Source: Rhodosporidiobolus odoratus
Lineage: Eukaryota; Basidiomycota; Microbotryomycetes; Sporidiobolales; Sporidiobolaceae
Direction: 5' to 3'
Length of the DNA stretch: 64,000 bases
Assembly: GCA_034387635.1 (NCBI GenBank)
Contig: JAOANU010000021.1
Span: forward strand, 62,001-126,000
The notes below the pieces were generated by a model, which did not search any database, was not told where the DNA came from, and was given only the letters and a program-made list of their open reading frames with translations. The position numbers and the translations under genes are program-made. Below, piece after piece: positions 1 to 10,775 of the stretch (positions are counted from its first letter, which is position 1; each line of letters begins with the position of its first letter).

Positions 1-1
1 T

Positions 2-2101
2 AATGCCGACTACGACTTCTCTCCCGTTGCGACGATGCCTCTCACGATCCCTGGCGCGCAACCATCTCCCACCCCCGGCGCAGCCAATGTTCCCTCCTCC
101 GGGTCTCTCCTGTCGCAACACTTCGCGCCGTCCACCCTCCGAGCTTCTTCCGTTTTCCCGCCTGACGATGGCGATCTTCCCACCGTTCCCGAGATGCCGT
201 CGCGTACCCCGAGCGACCGGCCCGCCTTTATCACCTCACCTACCGCCCTATCGGAGGACGGCGACTCGCTCCCTTCGCCTACCTTCCCCTCTCCACCTCC
301 TCCGCCATCGCTCGGCGTCAATGGTCAAGCAACCTCGCCTCAGAGCATCTACTCTCCTCTGCCCTCCGCTCACGCCTCGCCGGAGCAGAAGGTCTATCAG
401 AGAATGCCGTGGTCCTCGCCTCTCCCTTCGCCGAAACCTTCCCCCGCCGTTTCCCCTGCAAGCAAACCAGCGGATCTCCCCTCCCCGCCGCTTGCCCCGC
501 CGTTCGGACTCGCCCCGCCCTCATCGATCCCTACTTCACCGGCTCAGTCGCCTCGTTCTCCTCCTCCGGCTCAAAGTGGACTCTCGCTCCTTGCCGCCCG
601 CCGTCCGTCCCTCTTAGACCCACAGGCCGACTCGACTGTCACCGTCATCCCTCCCTCTGCGTCTCCGCCTCCACCTCCTCCGGTTCCGGCTCCACAAGAG
701 GAAGAAAAGGTCGAAAGTGAGGAAGGTTCGCCCGATCCAGGCACGTCAAAGGACGCTCAGGCTGATGCAGAAGCTAAGAAAGCGCACAAGAGTAAGAGGA
801 GGAAGCGAGGAGCGAGGAAGGAGAAGAAGGCGGCTAAGCTTGCCAATGGAGGTGCAAGCTCCCCACCGCCACCTCCGGGTGGAATCACCGAGTCCAATCC
901 GCGTGATGTAGTGCTCGATGACCTCGCAGCGGCAAGTCAAGAGCTCGCGAGGGAGTTGAGCACGGCCAAATCGAACGGTTCGTCGTCGTCTTCTCGTCCG
1001 ACTCGACCTCGACCTGTCCCTTCGAGTCGATCGCACGGCACCCAGTCGACCTCCGCCCTACCCTTTACCCTCTCCTCTCCCGACGCCTTCCCTCCCCTCT
1101 CTGCTCTCCCACCTTCTCCGAAGAAATCCTCCTCGGCTGCGAATGGGAAAATCAGCGGCGGCGGGGGCATGTTTGGACGACTCAGGACGCTCGTGAATGA
1201 AGGCAATTCGGACCTCGAGGCCTTCAAGCGTAAGGTTGAGGAGAAGAATCAGAGTATAGGGGCTATTTCGGCGCCGGCTAAGATGCAGGGTGCGAAGGTA
1301 CCGAAAGGCAAGTTTGATTCGCCGTTCTCGTCGCGAGGCAGTGGTGGGGGTGGAGGGGGTGGAACGGCGAGCTGGGGCAGCGCGGCGGATGGAGGTGACG
1401 AGGCGGTTGCAGCGGCGGCCAAGAGTAAAGAAGGCAGGGATCACTGGTCTTCCGCTTCGACTCGGCGGGATAGGCTCGCAGGTCGGAGGGAGGACAAGAA
1501 GCACTCGTCTCACGGCGCGGCCGCGTCCGAGTTTGCCCCTTCCTCGTCCTCGACTCGCGCGGGAGGTGGCGCTGGACTGAGCGCGTTCGACTCGAGCCGG
1601 GGAGGCACACCCTTGAGCAGTTTCGGCAGCGTCAATTCGTCCGACTGGAGGAGCAACAGTCACTCTCGAGGTCGCCCGGAGCTGTCTCCTCCTCTGCCTC
1701 TTCCCGCCTCGCCGCCCCAGCAGCAACGACCGAAACTCAAGGATGCCTCGACCGACACCAGCGACCTTCAGGTTCCTTCGGTGGCTTCCCTCGCTTCCAC
1801 GACTACGTCTCCTGCTTCCCCCTCTGGCGTCTTTGCCGCTCTCTCCCTCTCCTCTTCCCGGCAAGCTCCCACTTCTGCAGTTGCATCCGCACCCGCCGCC
1901 AGCCCCTCCCTCGCCAAGGCCTCGCCACGACCTCTCGCCGCCGCTGTCGTACCCTCTGCGTCATCGCCCGTCCTCTCACCCGCCAGTGCAGCCGCTACGC
2001 TCCCCGGCGCGTCGGGCACGCCGGGCAAGAATCGGTTGAGTAAGATGTTGGGCAGCATTTCGGTGTTTTCTAATCGGGCGGAAGCTGGTGGGGCCAAGTG
2101 A
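2..2101 (+). CDS. Ser/Pro-rich low-complexity protein, 5' partial
   Basis: The reading frame is open from base 2 to the TAG-free end at 2101 and gives about 700 residues; an internal ATG lies at 35, but the frame continues upstream of it, so the true start is probably outside the window. The protein is dominated by Pro, Ser and Ala runs with no recognisable fold. A strongly basic patch (KKAHKSKRRKRGARKEKKAA, about residues 245-265 from the ATG at 35) could be a nuclear localisation or nucleic-acid-binding segment. A more ordered stretch, GMFGRLRTLVNEGNSDLEAF followed by KRKVEEKN, lies near residue 378 and may be a short amphipathic helix. No introns are needed. I do not recognise the family; a disordered scaffold or regulator is the most that can be said. 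Coding is supported by length and by the absence of comparable open frames without stops in an intergenic context. Confidence 0.7.
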   Translation, partial: NADYDFSPVATMPLTIPGAQPSPTPGAANVPSSGSLLSQHFAPSTLRASSVFPPDDGDLPTVPEMPSRTPSDRPAFITSPTALSEDGDSLPSPTFPSPPPPPSLGVNGQATSPQSIYSPLPSAHASPEQKVYQRMPWSSPLPSPKPSPAVSPASKPADLPSPPLAPPFGLAPPSSIPTSPAQSPRSPPPAQSGLSLLAARRPSLLDPQADSTVTVIPPSASPPPPPPVPAPQEEEKVESEEGSPDPGTSKDAQADAEAKKAHKSKRRKRGARKEKKAAKLANGGASSPPPPPGGITESNPRDVVLDDLAAASQELARELSTAKSNGSSSSSRPTRPRPVPSSRSHGTQSTSALPFTLSSPDAFPPLSALPPSPKKSSSAANGKISGGGGMFGRLRTLVNEGNSDLEAFKRKVEEKNQSIGAISAPAKMQGAKVPKGKFDSPFSSRGSGGGGGGGTASWGSAADGGDEAVAAAAKSKEGRDHWSSASTRRDRLAGRREDKKHSSHGAAASEFAPSSSSTRAGGGAGLSAFDSSRGGTPLSSFGSVNSSDWRSNSHSRGRPELSPPLPLPASPPQQQRPKLKDASTDTSDLQVPSVASLASTTTSPASPSGVFAALSLSSSRQAPTSAVASAPAASPSLAKASPRPLAAAVVPSASSPVLSPASAAATLPGASGTPGKNRLSKMLGSISVFSNRAEAGGAK

Positions 2102-2450
2102 GCTATCGCTCGCCTGTGTCTGCAGGTAGCTTTGGCAGATCGAGCGACAGGGTGTGGATGTACTTCTCCGCCGTCGATCGGGTCCCGCGTCCCCTTTGCT
2201 CCCCATCTTCTCCCTCTCTCGTCACTCGTTTCCAAGTCGTGTTTCATTCGTGTGGCATGGCGTGTAACCTCTACATTGTATCCCTCCAAGCTCCAATTCA
2301 CTTGACAATTTAATCAAGATGAGAAAAAGTTTAGTGAGCGTCTGTCCTCGGGCTGCGTCATAGGAGTCGAACGTCGTCCGCTTTCTCTCGATTTCTCCTT
2401 CTCATATTCACTTGACAAGCTACTCAGACTCTACTACATACATACACACC
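2102..2450. other. Intergenic 3'UTR/promoter interval
   Basis: These 349 bases separate two plus-strand genes. A pyrimidine-rich stretch and 'ctactacatacatacacacc' lie directly before the ATG at 2451, typical of a fungal 5' leader. Nothing else is seen. Confidence 0.5.
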
Positions 2451-3365
2451 ATGGCTGCTCGTTTCACCGCTACTTCCCTCCGCACCGTCTCTCGTGCTCC
2501 CCGTCTCACCGTCAGTCAAACCTTCTCCTTCTCATCTCAGCGATTCCCATTCGCTCGATTCAACTGGTAACTGACACTGTCTTTCACCTATACATACACA
2601 CTCTATGCACCCACTGCTACCGCGCCACTTGAATTACCTCGCCTGGTTGCAACTGGTTCGCTGGATCGACACTATCATCGACCTCTCAACTTTGCTTGCC
2701 TTCTCGACCCCGGCACCACCGAATCGCGAACTAATGCACCGGTGTTCACGACTGGGACACTGTGGGGAACTCTGCATCTGAATGCCTCAATCGCACACCT
2801 GCCCGCCGGACCTCGACCCGCCAATGCCGCATCCTCGAAACCCGATTCGCGATGTACTACAACCTGCACACGGTAAATACCCTACCGCACACTTCTCCGA
2901 CTCGTTCGGATTCAACTCGGTAGCGCGGTTACGCCCAGGAAGGCGTCGCCGGTTCCGAGCCCGTCAACCTCGAGCGTGGTAACTCCAAGACCCCGTTCTA
3001 CATTGTGGGTGCTCTTGCGGTGCTTGCAGGAGGATACTTTGTCGGCTGGGGTGTAGGTCTCCTTTTTCTCCGTCGCAATGGCAGCCAGATTGCAAGACTG
3101 ACTTCCTCGCTGCGTGCAGAACACCCCCCCTACCCCGGCAGTAAAGAACATGCAGAAGAGCATGCACGCAAAGACCCCTGAAGCAAAGATGGCTGAGGTA
3201 CGCACACCATTCTATCGTATCGTTGACTTCGATGTCCGACCGCCTCACTTCGAGGTTCAATGCCCTGACAATTATCGTGTACACGTATAGGGCACCCGCG
3301 AAGACATCACCAACGAGCCTCTCAAGGCTGGCGGCGACCTCAAGGGCAGGTCCCCTACCAAGTGA
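2451..3365 (+). CDS. Small mitochondrial single-pass membrane protein
   Basis: Four exons fit in phase: 2451-2510, 2924-3052, 3120-3197 and 3291-3365, giving 113 residues. The N-terminus MAARFTATSLRTVSRAPRLT is Arg/Ser/Thr-rich without acidic residues, as in a mitochondrial presequence. A single hydrophobic segment (FYIVGALAVLAGGYFVGWG, residues about 45-63) follows, then a charged C-terminal tail. This looks like a small inner-membrane or respiratory-chain-associated protein, but I do not recognise the family. Exons 2 to 4 have ordinary short introns. The first intron is exceptional: 413 nt, with no AG dinucleotide from 2541 to 2921 (see findings). An alternative model with an extra exon ending at about 2872 is possible in frame, but it has no AG acceptor upstream, so the single long intron is preferred. 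Confidence 0.65.
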
Positions 3366-4752
3366 ACCTCTGTAATTCCTTTCTATGTCCGCCTCGCCGT
3401 GCCTTCCACCTTTTGTCGATACCCTTTCAACCTCACTTTCTCTCCCATCGCAAACCTCAGAGTCGTTGGTAGTAGCAGTTAAACCATCATACGCTAGTTA
3501 AGCCAGCTAGCGGAACACGCAACGTGTACAGTCAATCCAGTTCGTCGCGATCCTTCTTTTTGGCCTCGGTCCGCTTCCCTCACACATCGGCGAGGCGCCT
3601 GTCAGGGGGCTTACCTTGCTTGACTGTTGCAATGGACCGGTACGTTAGTGAACACAGGACTCGTCCAGAGTGTGGGAGCAAGCAATGGGGTCACGTGTAG
3701 CAGTGCACTGAGAACGTACCCGACCAGGCAGATTCCCGTCCTCGCTGTCCCCGATGTTGCTGAACGAAGCCGGCATGGCGGCAGGGTCGACAGGCGAGCT
3801 GCAGCACTTGTAATCAAAGGCAAGGGAAGCAAGAGGAGGAAGGAAAAGAGCGAGGCTGTCAGGAGGGGCATGCTAGTTCAGCGGATGTTCTGGCATTATT
3901 GCGGCGTCAAACTGGCGACAATCGGAGGCTGTGTAAAGGGGTTTTTCCTCAGTCCCAGCTGTCTCACTCGCTACTTGCCGCCTGACCCCTTATGGTTTGC
4001 TCAAAGGAGCTTGAAAGAGCGGGACCAACACGAAAGAGCCGCCTCCGTCTATTCGTCCAAACCTCGACGAAACCGCCCCATTGGGAGCGAGGTCCCGGCC
4101 TTGCAATATTTGACGCATGTATCTGCATTCGAGTTGGTCCGTCTTTAGCGTAGCACGCACGCACGCAGCCTGGACACCCCTGTGGGCCGGGTATTGCAGT
4201 CGGAAAGTCAATTGAGAAGGTCGTCGAGCTGTTTCCGCTCTCTAGACAGCTGCTCGCACTGCCACAGTTGCAGCCTTGATAATGCCGGTCGAATGACGCC
4301 TCGAGAGCAGAACTCCTCTTCGTCGGTCGAGTGAGCAGAACCATGTCATATTCTCCGACCCTTCCGACAACGAGGAAAGGTCAACAACACCAGAACAAAG
4401 CTAGATGGGCAGAGGAAGGATAATGCGGATACACACGAAGGACGAACGGAGAAGGGCGGAATGAGACGGACTCGGTGAGGGTCCGCACGGCCGTGAACGA
4501 CATGGAAGAGAGAAAAAGGATGGAAAAGGAGGAATAGAAAAACGAAAGGAGGAAAGACTAAGTAAGGGATGAAAGTGAGACATCAGACAACAACGTAAGC
4601 TTGCGAGAATGAGAAAGAGATGAGAACCGAGGAGAATTGGGTACGGTGTAAATATGGACAGGGTGAAGGGAAGAAAAAGGAGAAAGCGATATGGCACTTT
4701 TGCCGCCTCGGGATGGCGGATCGTACGCGCCCTCAAAGGCGCTCCCAGTCCG
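3366..4752. other. Intergenic, no supported gene
   Basis: About 1.4 kb. Open frames of 70-170 codons occur on both strands but lack plausible splice context, and I could not link them to a family. The run 'acgcacgcacgcagcc' near 4150 is a short CA/CG repeat. The segment 4400-4750 is purine-rich on the plus strand and is probably the 3'UTR of the minus-strand gene that ends at 4753. Confidence 0.4.
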
Positions 4753-5334
4753 CTAAGCCCTCCGCAGGTCGTCGTTCGACAAACCGAGCTCGATCTCAAA
4801 GGTACCGACGTTGGCGTACTTGGCCCACTTGAACGAGTCGGCCCTCTTCCTCGCGAGCTTCTTGCCCAACCCTTCCCTCTTCTGCCCATTGCCGCCGAGA
4901 CCTGCTGCGCGTTCCTTCTCCCGGTCGAGCTTAGTTTTTGGACGGGGTAGCCGGCCAGGTAGCGGTGTGATAGGCGTCTCGTCGTTTTCCTCCTCTTCAT
5001 CTTCGTCGGCCAGGGACAGCGCGCTGTCGGTGACAGGTTTGGCGTCGACTGAGACGTCGCTTGCAGGCTGAGACGCGCGTTGAGGCGACGAAGGAAGGAA
5101 CGAGGCGGGAGTGAGGGTGCCAAAATCGGCTGGTGGAGAGGGAAGTGAGTCCTCGTCGGACGACTGGGATGAGCTTGAACCGCTGCTGTCGCGGCGCTGA
5201 CCGAAGTTATGAGCGGATGAAGGGGAGAGAGGAGAGATTGAGCGGGAAATGGAGGCGGGGGAGAACTTGGGAGACGAGAAGGGAGAGATGCGAGCGGAGG
5301 CAGGCGAGTCGGCGAGAGAAAGGTGCGAGAGCAT
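4753..5334 (-). CDS. Ser-rich hypothetical protein, 193 aa
   Basis: An intronless frame of 193 codons starts at the ATG at 5334. The first half is Ser/Pro-rich (MLSHLSLADSPASARIS), with an acidic Ser cluster (SSSSQSSDEDSLPSPP) and then a Glu/Asp run (DEDEEEENDE, about residues 115-125). The C-terminal 70 residues are basic and better ordered (KLDREKERAAGLGG, KKLARKRADSFKWAKYANVG, FEIELGLSNDDLRRA). The composition, disordered acidic followed by a short conserved-looking basic C-terminus, fits a small nuclear or signalling protein with SP phosphorylation sites. The family is not recognised. A longer antisense-frame overlap (4401-5390) exists in another minus frame, but its translation is Arg/Pro/Ser noise. 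Confidence 0.65.
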   Translation of the reverse strand: MLSHLSLADSPASARISPFSSPKFSPASISRSISPLSPSSAHNFGQRRDSSGSSSSQSSDEDSLPSPPADFGTLTPASFLPSSPQRASQPASDVSVDAKPVTDSALSLADEDEEEENDETPITPLPGRLPRPKTKLDREKERAAGLGGNGQKREGLGKKLARKRADSFKWAKYANVGTFEIELGLSNDDLRRA

Positions 5335-6749
5335 GGTGGGTGTCTCTGCGCGGGTGATTCAAGTTCAGCACGAGCTATGCAAGGGATCAAAGTTCGGTGG
5401 ACGCACCGAAAGAGAAGTTTGCAGAAGTTGGGGTGTTGGGGAAGATTCCTGGGGATGATGGTGGAGGCGGGTTAAAGATGGAGAGAGGTGGTGCAAGTTG
5501 GTATGGCTCGGTAGAGTAGCGTAGATTGAATTGCTTGCAGAGTCTTGTAGTCAGAGTGATCGCAGGGAGTGAAAGACAAGAGCGAGAGAAAGTTGAGAAG
5601 TGGGGCCAAGAGAAGTCGTTGAACAATCTCCAACTTGGCTTACAACAGACAGGTGACGCACTGCACATACGTACCATCGACTCTGTGCACCCTCAAGCAT
5701 CACGGGGCCCGCCAGTCAACTCAGCCAACCCACCTCAGCCAAATCCCGATTCCTTCAACTCGACCTCATGCAACTCGCCGCGCCCGCTCTCGCGCAGCAC
5801 AGCCGTGTAGACCCAGTCTTGTAGACATAAGAAGCCGTCAGCTGGGCAAGCGCTCCTCGGCTGCGCTGCTTGGCTCCTCAGCTTCCCGAGGAGCTCGAGA
5901 TGCCGCAGGAGGAGGCAGGCGGTGACGAGATGGGTCAAGGAGGACGAACGGTTCGAGGGTGCCATCGGCTGGCGATCTTCCATTACTGTAGTAACTAGCA
6001 CGGCGGCGCGTTAGCTGAATATGCTAGCTGTACGTCAAGTTGCTTCACCTTTTCACGAGATCGTTTGGCGCAACGATGCCGCTGTTCCGGTTTGAGCCCG
6101 CTGATTCGCATTGACGCAGCTCTTGCTCCTCTGAGTCACCACCCCCGTGTAGGCGAGAAGGCATCTTGCTTGCCTGCGTGCGACCCTCGACCCTTTCCTC
6201 TTTCCCGATGTTTCTCGTCTTCCAGCTCGCTTCTGACCGCTTACAACGCTCGACGAGTCTCCACTACCCAAATTTGTTCGTGCATTAAGTAGCATACGCC
6301 GCCGACGCCCTCTCGCAGCTTGCCGTCGTCCCGTCCAAACCCTTCTCCGTCTCAGCGCCTTCTTCCGCCCAACCTCGTCCCTATTCATTCGGTGTTGCGC
6401 TGCCGCATTGGCTTCGTCGATTCAACCGAGCCCGCTACACCGGCGGCGAGCAGTTCTGCGACTGCATGTCGGCCCGGATGAAGCACACTCGGCACTACCG
6501 GCTCTTTGGGCTGTTTCCTGTTTCTTCGACCGCAACATCGTCGACAGAAGCCTCATCGCCTCCCGCATTCTGCGACGGACAAGCGACGCCCTGATTATGA
6601 TCGCATGCTGGCTCCGCGGATGCCCCGGAACTGCAAGCCGTGGGCTGGGCGGGGCACTTTTTCCTCCGCGCGCGGGTTGGATCTGCTCGCTTTGCCTTGT
6701 CCCGGTCGCTGCTATAGCTTGCGCTCGACACGCTCACCACCACTACGCT
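5335..6749. other. Intergenic / unresolved
   Basis: About 1.4 kb between divergent genes. A minus-strand frame at 5735-6001 (start of sense-looking text: MEDRQPMAPSNRSSS) is preceded by a TACAG acceptor-like site and could be one exon of an unmodelled gene, but I could not join it to others. The first part (5335-5700) is probably the leader of the minus-strand gene and the last part the leader of the gene at 6750. Confidence 0.35.
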
Positions 6750-8199
6750 ATGTCGGCAATCGACCGCAGATCCCTGACTCAATTGCTACATGAATGTACG
6801 TTTTCCTCTGTTCGACTTCTCGGTCTGTGCTGTGCTATACTTCAAAGCTGACCTTGCTCCACTTCCGCTTGCCTGAGCAGATCCAAAACGTGAGTAACCC
6901 TTCGACGCCACGTCCTACCTTTGTGGCTTCTCGGTCGCGTCTCGCAAGCTGACGATTTGCGGGACATTGCACGCCGAACTCGTTATCCTTTTGCTTTCCT
7001 GCCCCAGTTCAAAAGCGGATGCAGCAATCTCGGCTCTTCCCGGAACTGCACAAGACGGGCAAGTATACCTTAAGACTGCGAAAAGAGAAAAGTGCGCATT
7101 CCCTTTCCTTCACCTTCTTGCAACGTTCTCACATCCTTCGCGGCCTCTAACATCACCCTCTTCGTCCTCAGCGGCGCTGAGAGCACAGCATCAATCGACA
7201 GTACAGGTCGACGCTATCCTACAAGGTATTGCTGACGAACGGAATCAAATCTTTGCGACCGCGCCAGGCCAGCAGTTTCGTGAATGGATGAAGGAGGAAA
7301 AAAAGATGGTACGGCTCTGGTGTCGTTTGCTTCCATCTTGCCATCCCCTGCGACTGTTTCAGCTGGGGACACCCACGGACAACAGCGGACTGATCAGTTT
7401 CTCTTCACACCTTCTCGTCCTTCCCGACTTCCTTCTGGCGATACCGCTACAGCGCGCCGAGCTAGAGTCTTACTGTGCGTATTCTCTCTTTCGGGCAATG
7501 TCAGCATCTGGGCTGACCTTTCTCGCCGAATCTGCCTCCTTAACCTGAAGTAAACGAAGGTACGCTTATACCTATTGGACACTTCTGACCTCTTGCTAGC
7601 ACTTAGTTGCCTTGCACGCTCATTCGCTTGTGCTGTTGCAGCTGAGCACGCCGTAGAGCTGGATCGCCGCCAAATTGCTAAAGCAGACCAAGCGGTCAAG
7701 GCCGCCAATCGGGAACTCCTGAATGTATTCACCAACGACATTGGTGACCACCACGACAAGATGCTCGTAGAAGCCGAGAAGGCACGGGCTACCACGGCAT
7801 TGACAGCAGCTGCGGAAAGACTCCAGGCAAGTGAAGATACCAGACATGTCATTGTGCGTGCTCTTGCTTTTGACATTGCATGCTCTTGGTGATACAGCTC
7901 GAAAGTTCAGCGCTGATCAGCTGCTGTGACAACTACCGATTGTACAGGAGCGAATGGTGCTGCTCCTAGGTTCCCTGTACCACCCTCCCTCGAAGCACAA
8001 AGCCGGACCGCCTATCATCGCCGTCAAGACTCTGACCGGGACTCACCTACGCCTTGCACCGGGAGCAGGTAGCGCTCTTGCCGACATTGAGGAGGAAGAT
8101 GCAGAAGGGAAAGCGGAGAGGGCGCTTGGGAAGGGCTTGCTGGGAAGGGCGACTATGGGGAGGCGGCAGAGGTTGCAGTATTTTGGGGAGGGGTACTAG
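6750..8199 (+). CDS. Coiled-coil protein with two 9-nt microexons
   Basis: Eight exons close in phase: 6750-6795, 6881-6889, 7008-7091, 7172-7308, 7453-7474, 7551-7559, 7642-7853 and 7948-8199, giving 256 residues. The two 9-nt exons carry the codons around Tyr-Pro-Lys (residues 16-18) and Leu-Asn-Glu. The protein is largely helical and charged: MSAIDRRSLTQLLHE at the start, FREWMKEEKKMRAELESYLN in the middle and KARATTALTAAAERLQASED later, all typical of coiled coil. The C-terminal 80 residues are more compact (ERMVLLLGSLYHPPSK, TLTGTHLRLAPGAG) and end in a basic segment. I do not recognise the family; kinetochore, cytoskeletal or nuclear-pore-type coiled-coil proteins have such layouts. Confidence comes from consistent donors (GTACGT, GTGAGT, GTGCGC, GTACGG, GTGCGT) and from heptad-like sequence running through every junction. 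Confidence 0.65.
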
Positions 8200-9403
8200 C
8201 CGGATGTGAAGGTGTACCAGTACATGATCTCGGCTCGCTGGAGGGGCTTGACGTCGCGCCCAGCGCGAGGATCTCACTGCGGGAACCTTCTCAGCTTGGC
8301 ACTCTGCTCAATTTGTCGCTGTTCCCGCGCCACTGCCTGCGCTCATGACCAGACTCACAGCATCACCTCTGGCCTTGACTGATTGACGTATTGCCTTTCA
8401 ACGCATCTCTCCTAATGTCATTGTATCCCCAATCCCCTCCTGGTCACTAACGCTTCTTACTCCTGTTTGCAGTGTCCTCCGTCAACCGGCAGTTCCTGCA
8501 GGATCTCATCTTCTTTTCTCGTTACTCCTGCCTCCTCTCACCGGAAGGACTACTTGCAGGCGGGAAATGGGTGTAGATGCTAGGGTCAAACGAGGTGCGT
8601 CGAGTCTACCATGCCTTCCTCTCCGCTCCCGGCCAGGCCTTGAGGTCCCGAGCTCCTAGCTACGTGTCAGCTAAGCTACAGGTCAAGGTTGACGAAACCT
8701 CCTCTTCTCCAGCAACAGTATAACTCTGTGGGTTATTATGCCCGCATGTCTTGACAATGCTGACCAGCCACTTTCCTCTCCCTTCAAGTCTATCGTCAAT
8801 TTGAACAATTCGACCGCGCTAGTTAGTGGCGTGCCATGTCTTGCGCCGGTGGGACGGCCTATCTTCCTGCGGTGCATTCTCATGGCCAGCAATGCTTTCG
8901 AATTGTCCAGCACTAAGATGCCCTTATTGCACAGCCAGACAGTCGTAGCAAGGTCACGAGGTGTCGAGGAAGTGCGAAAGGCAAGAACGGAGAGCTTCAG
9001 GACCTCGGGCGGATTCTCTTTCTGCAGACGCTACGCCTGGAGAGCACACTTCATCTATGTATGTACCTGCTCAGGCTACGACAAGCTGTGGTGCGCGCTG
9101 CATTCAGCAGAAAGGGCGGAAAAAAGAGGACCTTCTCAACTGGGGTTTGCGGACGCTGCGCTGCAACATCGAGGTCGGCATATGCCTCAAGCTCTTCACA
9201 GGCAGAGCACACAGGCTCGACAAAAACGAGTACCGCGCGTGATCAGTACGGATCCTGGCCACGCGATGTCAACATGCAAGGGACATCGCAACCTTGGCCC
9301 CTTTCTCATCGCTCTTCTTCCTTCTCTCCCACTCTCAACCCTCATATCAGCTCGCATCTCGCACAGCTGACTGAAATATCACTACGAGAAGTTGATCGGC
9401 ACC
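8200..9403. other. Intergenic, no supported gene
   Basis: About 1.2 kb. A 210-codon plus-strand frame at 8738-9370 is open, but its translation shows no domain, and other frames on both strands are equally open over the same span. The last 100 bases are CT-rich and form the leader of the gene at 9404. Confidence 0.4.
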
Positions 9404-10775
9404 ATGTCCAGCTCTTCCACCCAGTCCTCGTCTCCCTCGAAACGTCGTCCCCTCAGCGAAGAGTTCAAAACGACCACAGTTCAAGTCGCTCGCGCCACAG
9501 AAGACAAGCCCGAGTGGTACGACATGGGCAAGCGTAGCAAGGGTACCAGGTTCCTCGGGCTGCCTGCGAGGGTGTACGTTGATCCAGCTATTTCTTCGTC
9601 CTCCCTCGGAGCTTACAGCGATGCTCGACAACAGCCTCGATATCATCCTCTCTGACTCGGCTCTCAACCTGAGGGACCACCTCTCCCTCGCCTGCGTCTG
9701 TCGCACCCTCCGCGCCTGCTACTACACCGCGCTCTCTCCCTCTTCCAGCTCGCAGCCTACCTCGTCCCTTTGGGCTGGTCTGATCGCTCTCCGTCCTACC
9801 CCAATTGATGGAAAAGACGGTAAACAAGGTGAAGCTACGGCGGGGGAGAAGAGGGCCGTGAGGAAGATTTGGAGTGGAGGGGTTAGGAATGATCCGCTTA
9901 CCATGGAGGTGGTGGGGAGACAGCCTGAGGCTGTAAGCAAGAAGGGGGGGAAGAGGGAGATACAAGAGATGACGGGATGGGAGGGAAGGGCTATCATCAG
10001 CTATGAGTGGGAGAGGGCGACCTTGCTCGTCCATTCGGCGGTTCGTCCTGCCCTATTTGTCGTAATTTTTTCGGTCCTCTTCTTCTCCTCTTGTTTCCCG
10101 TGTGAGCTCGAGCTGACACCTTCAAATACATCGAGTAGAAGATGACCAAGACCGACGTCAAGAAGCACTACAAGCTGACCGACAAAGAGGTGCGCAGCTT
10201 GTCACCTCGCTTCCTGCTTGTCATCACCTTCGTCTGCTCGCCCACTCCTCCTCGGACACCTTGCTTCATTCGCGGTCGAACAATACCTCCACTCAGTGAC
10301 TCGACGGGTGTCGACTAATGGTCGTCTCGCTACACAACGCAGCTCTCCATGCTCAAATGCGTCGTTAAGCCCAACCCTTACGCCCGTCGTTCCGGCGCCC
10401 CGATGAGGCTCTACACCGAAGCCGCCGTCGAGTCTCTCGCTCTGAGGCTGCACGGGGGAGTATACGGGCATAGGTACTTGTGCGTCCTACCTCCCAGTCT
10501 TGTTCTCTTCCCCCTCCGACTCAGGTGAGCTTCTACTCGTTCTGACGATCCGCACTGAGCCTCACAGCCTTGCGAAACGCGCCGCTTCTGCTTCGAGAGC
10601 TGCCGAGACTCGCGCTCGTAACGGTACCAAACCTGGCGGAAGTCAGCAGAGGACGAAGAAACAGAATGGCATGACGTATGAACAGCTCTTGTTGGCGGCC
10701 GAGCTTGACGAGCTTTATGGCGGTGAATTAGGATACTACGATGGTGGGTACGAGTACGAGGAGTGTGGCTGGTGA
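9404..10775 (+). CDS. F-box-like protein with XPA C-terminal domain
   Basis: Five exons: 9404-9542, 9619-10040, 10139-10189, 10343-10473 and 10568-10775 (about 316 residues). After a Ser/Lys-rich N-terminus comes an F-box-like helix set (NSLDIILSDSALNLRDHLSL then ACVCRTLRACYY, about residues 50-82). A variable linker follows, then a segment matching the C-terminal DNA-binding fold of XPA/Rad14: MTKTDVKKHYKLTDKEL, then VVKPNP and APMRLYTEAAVESLALRLHG (about residues 188-245). Human XPA has the same order (TKTEAK..Y.L, then KFIVKKNP, then MKLY). The CxxC zinc finger that precedes this fold in XPA is not present. The C-terminus has a basic helix and a Tyr/Glu/Gly-rich acidic tail. A role as a substrate adaptor that contacts DNA or repair factors is inference. 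The first donor (9543) is the least certain junction; it was chosen because it restores the F-box frame. Confidence 0.65.

Noticed and set aside
1058..1864. 268-codon minus-strand open frame
   Set aside because: Lies fully antisense to the Ser/Pro-rich gene, with Arg/Gly-rich noise and no motif.
3627..4344. Overlapping frames of 173 (+) and 126 (-) codons
   Set aside because: Neither has a domain, neither shows typical introns, and both strands are equally open.
4401..5390. 329-codon minus-strand open frame
   Set aside because: It overlaps the better 193-aa gene in another frame; its translation is Arg/Pro/Ser-rich low complexity, as expected from antisense of GC-rich coding DNA.
5735..6001. 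Minus-strand frame with PADGFLCLQDWV, thought of as a tRNA 2'-phosphotransferase (KptA/Tpt1) exon
   Set aside because: Only a faint resemblance to the ADGF/LL motif; the preceding LRH context and the rest of the fold are missing.
8738..9370. 210-codon plus-strand frame
   Set aside because: No recognisable motif; alternative frames in the same span are also open, and no in-phase partner exon was found.
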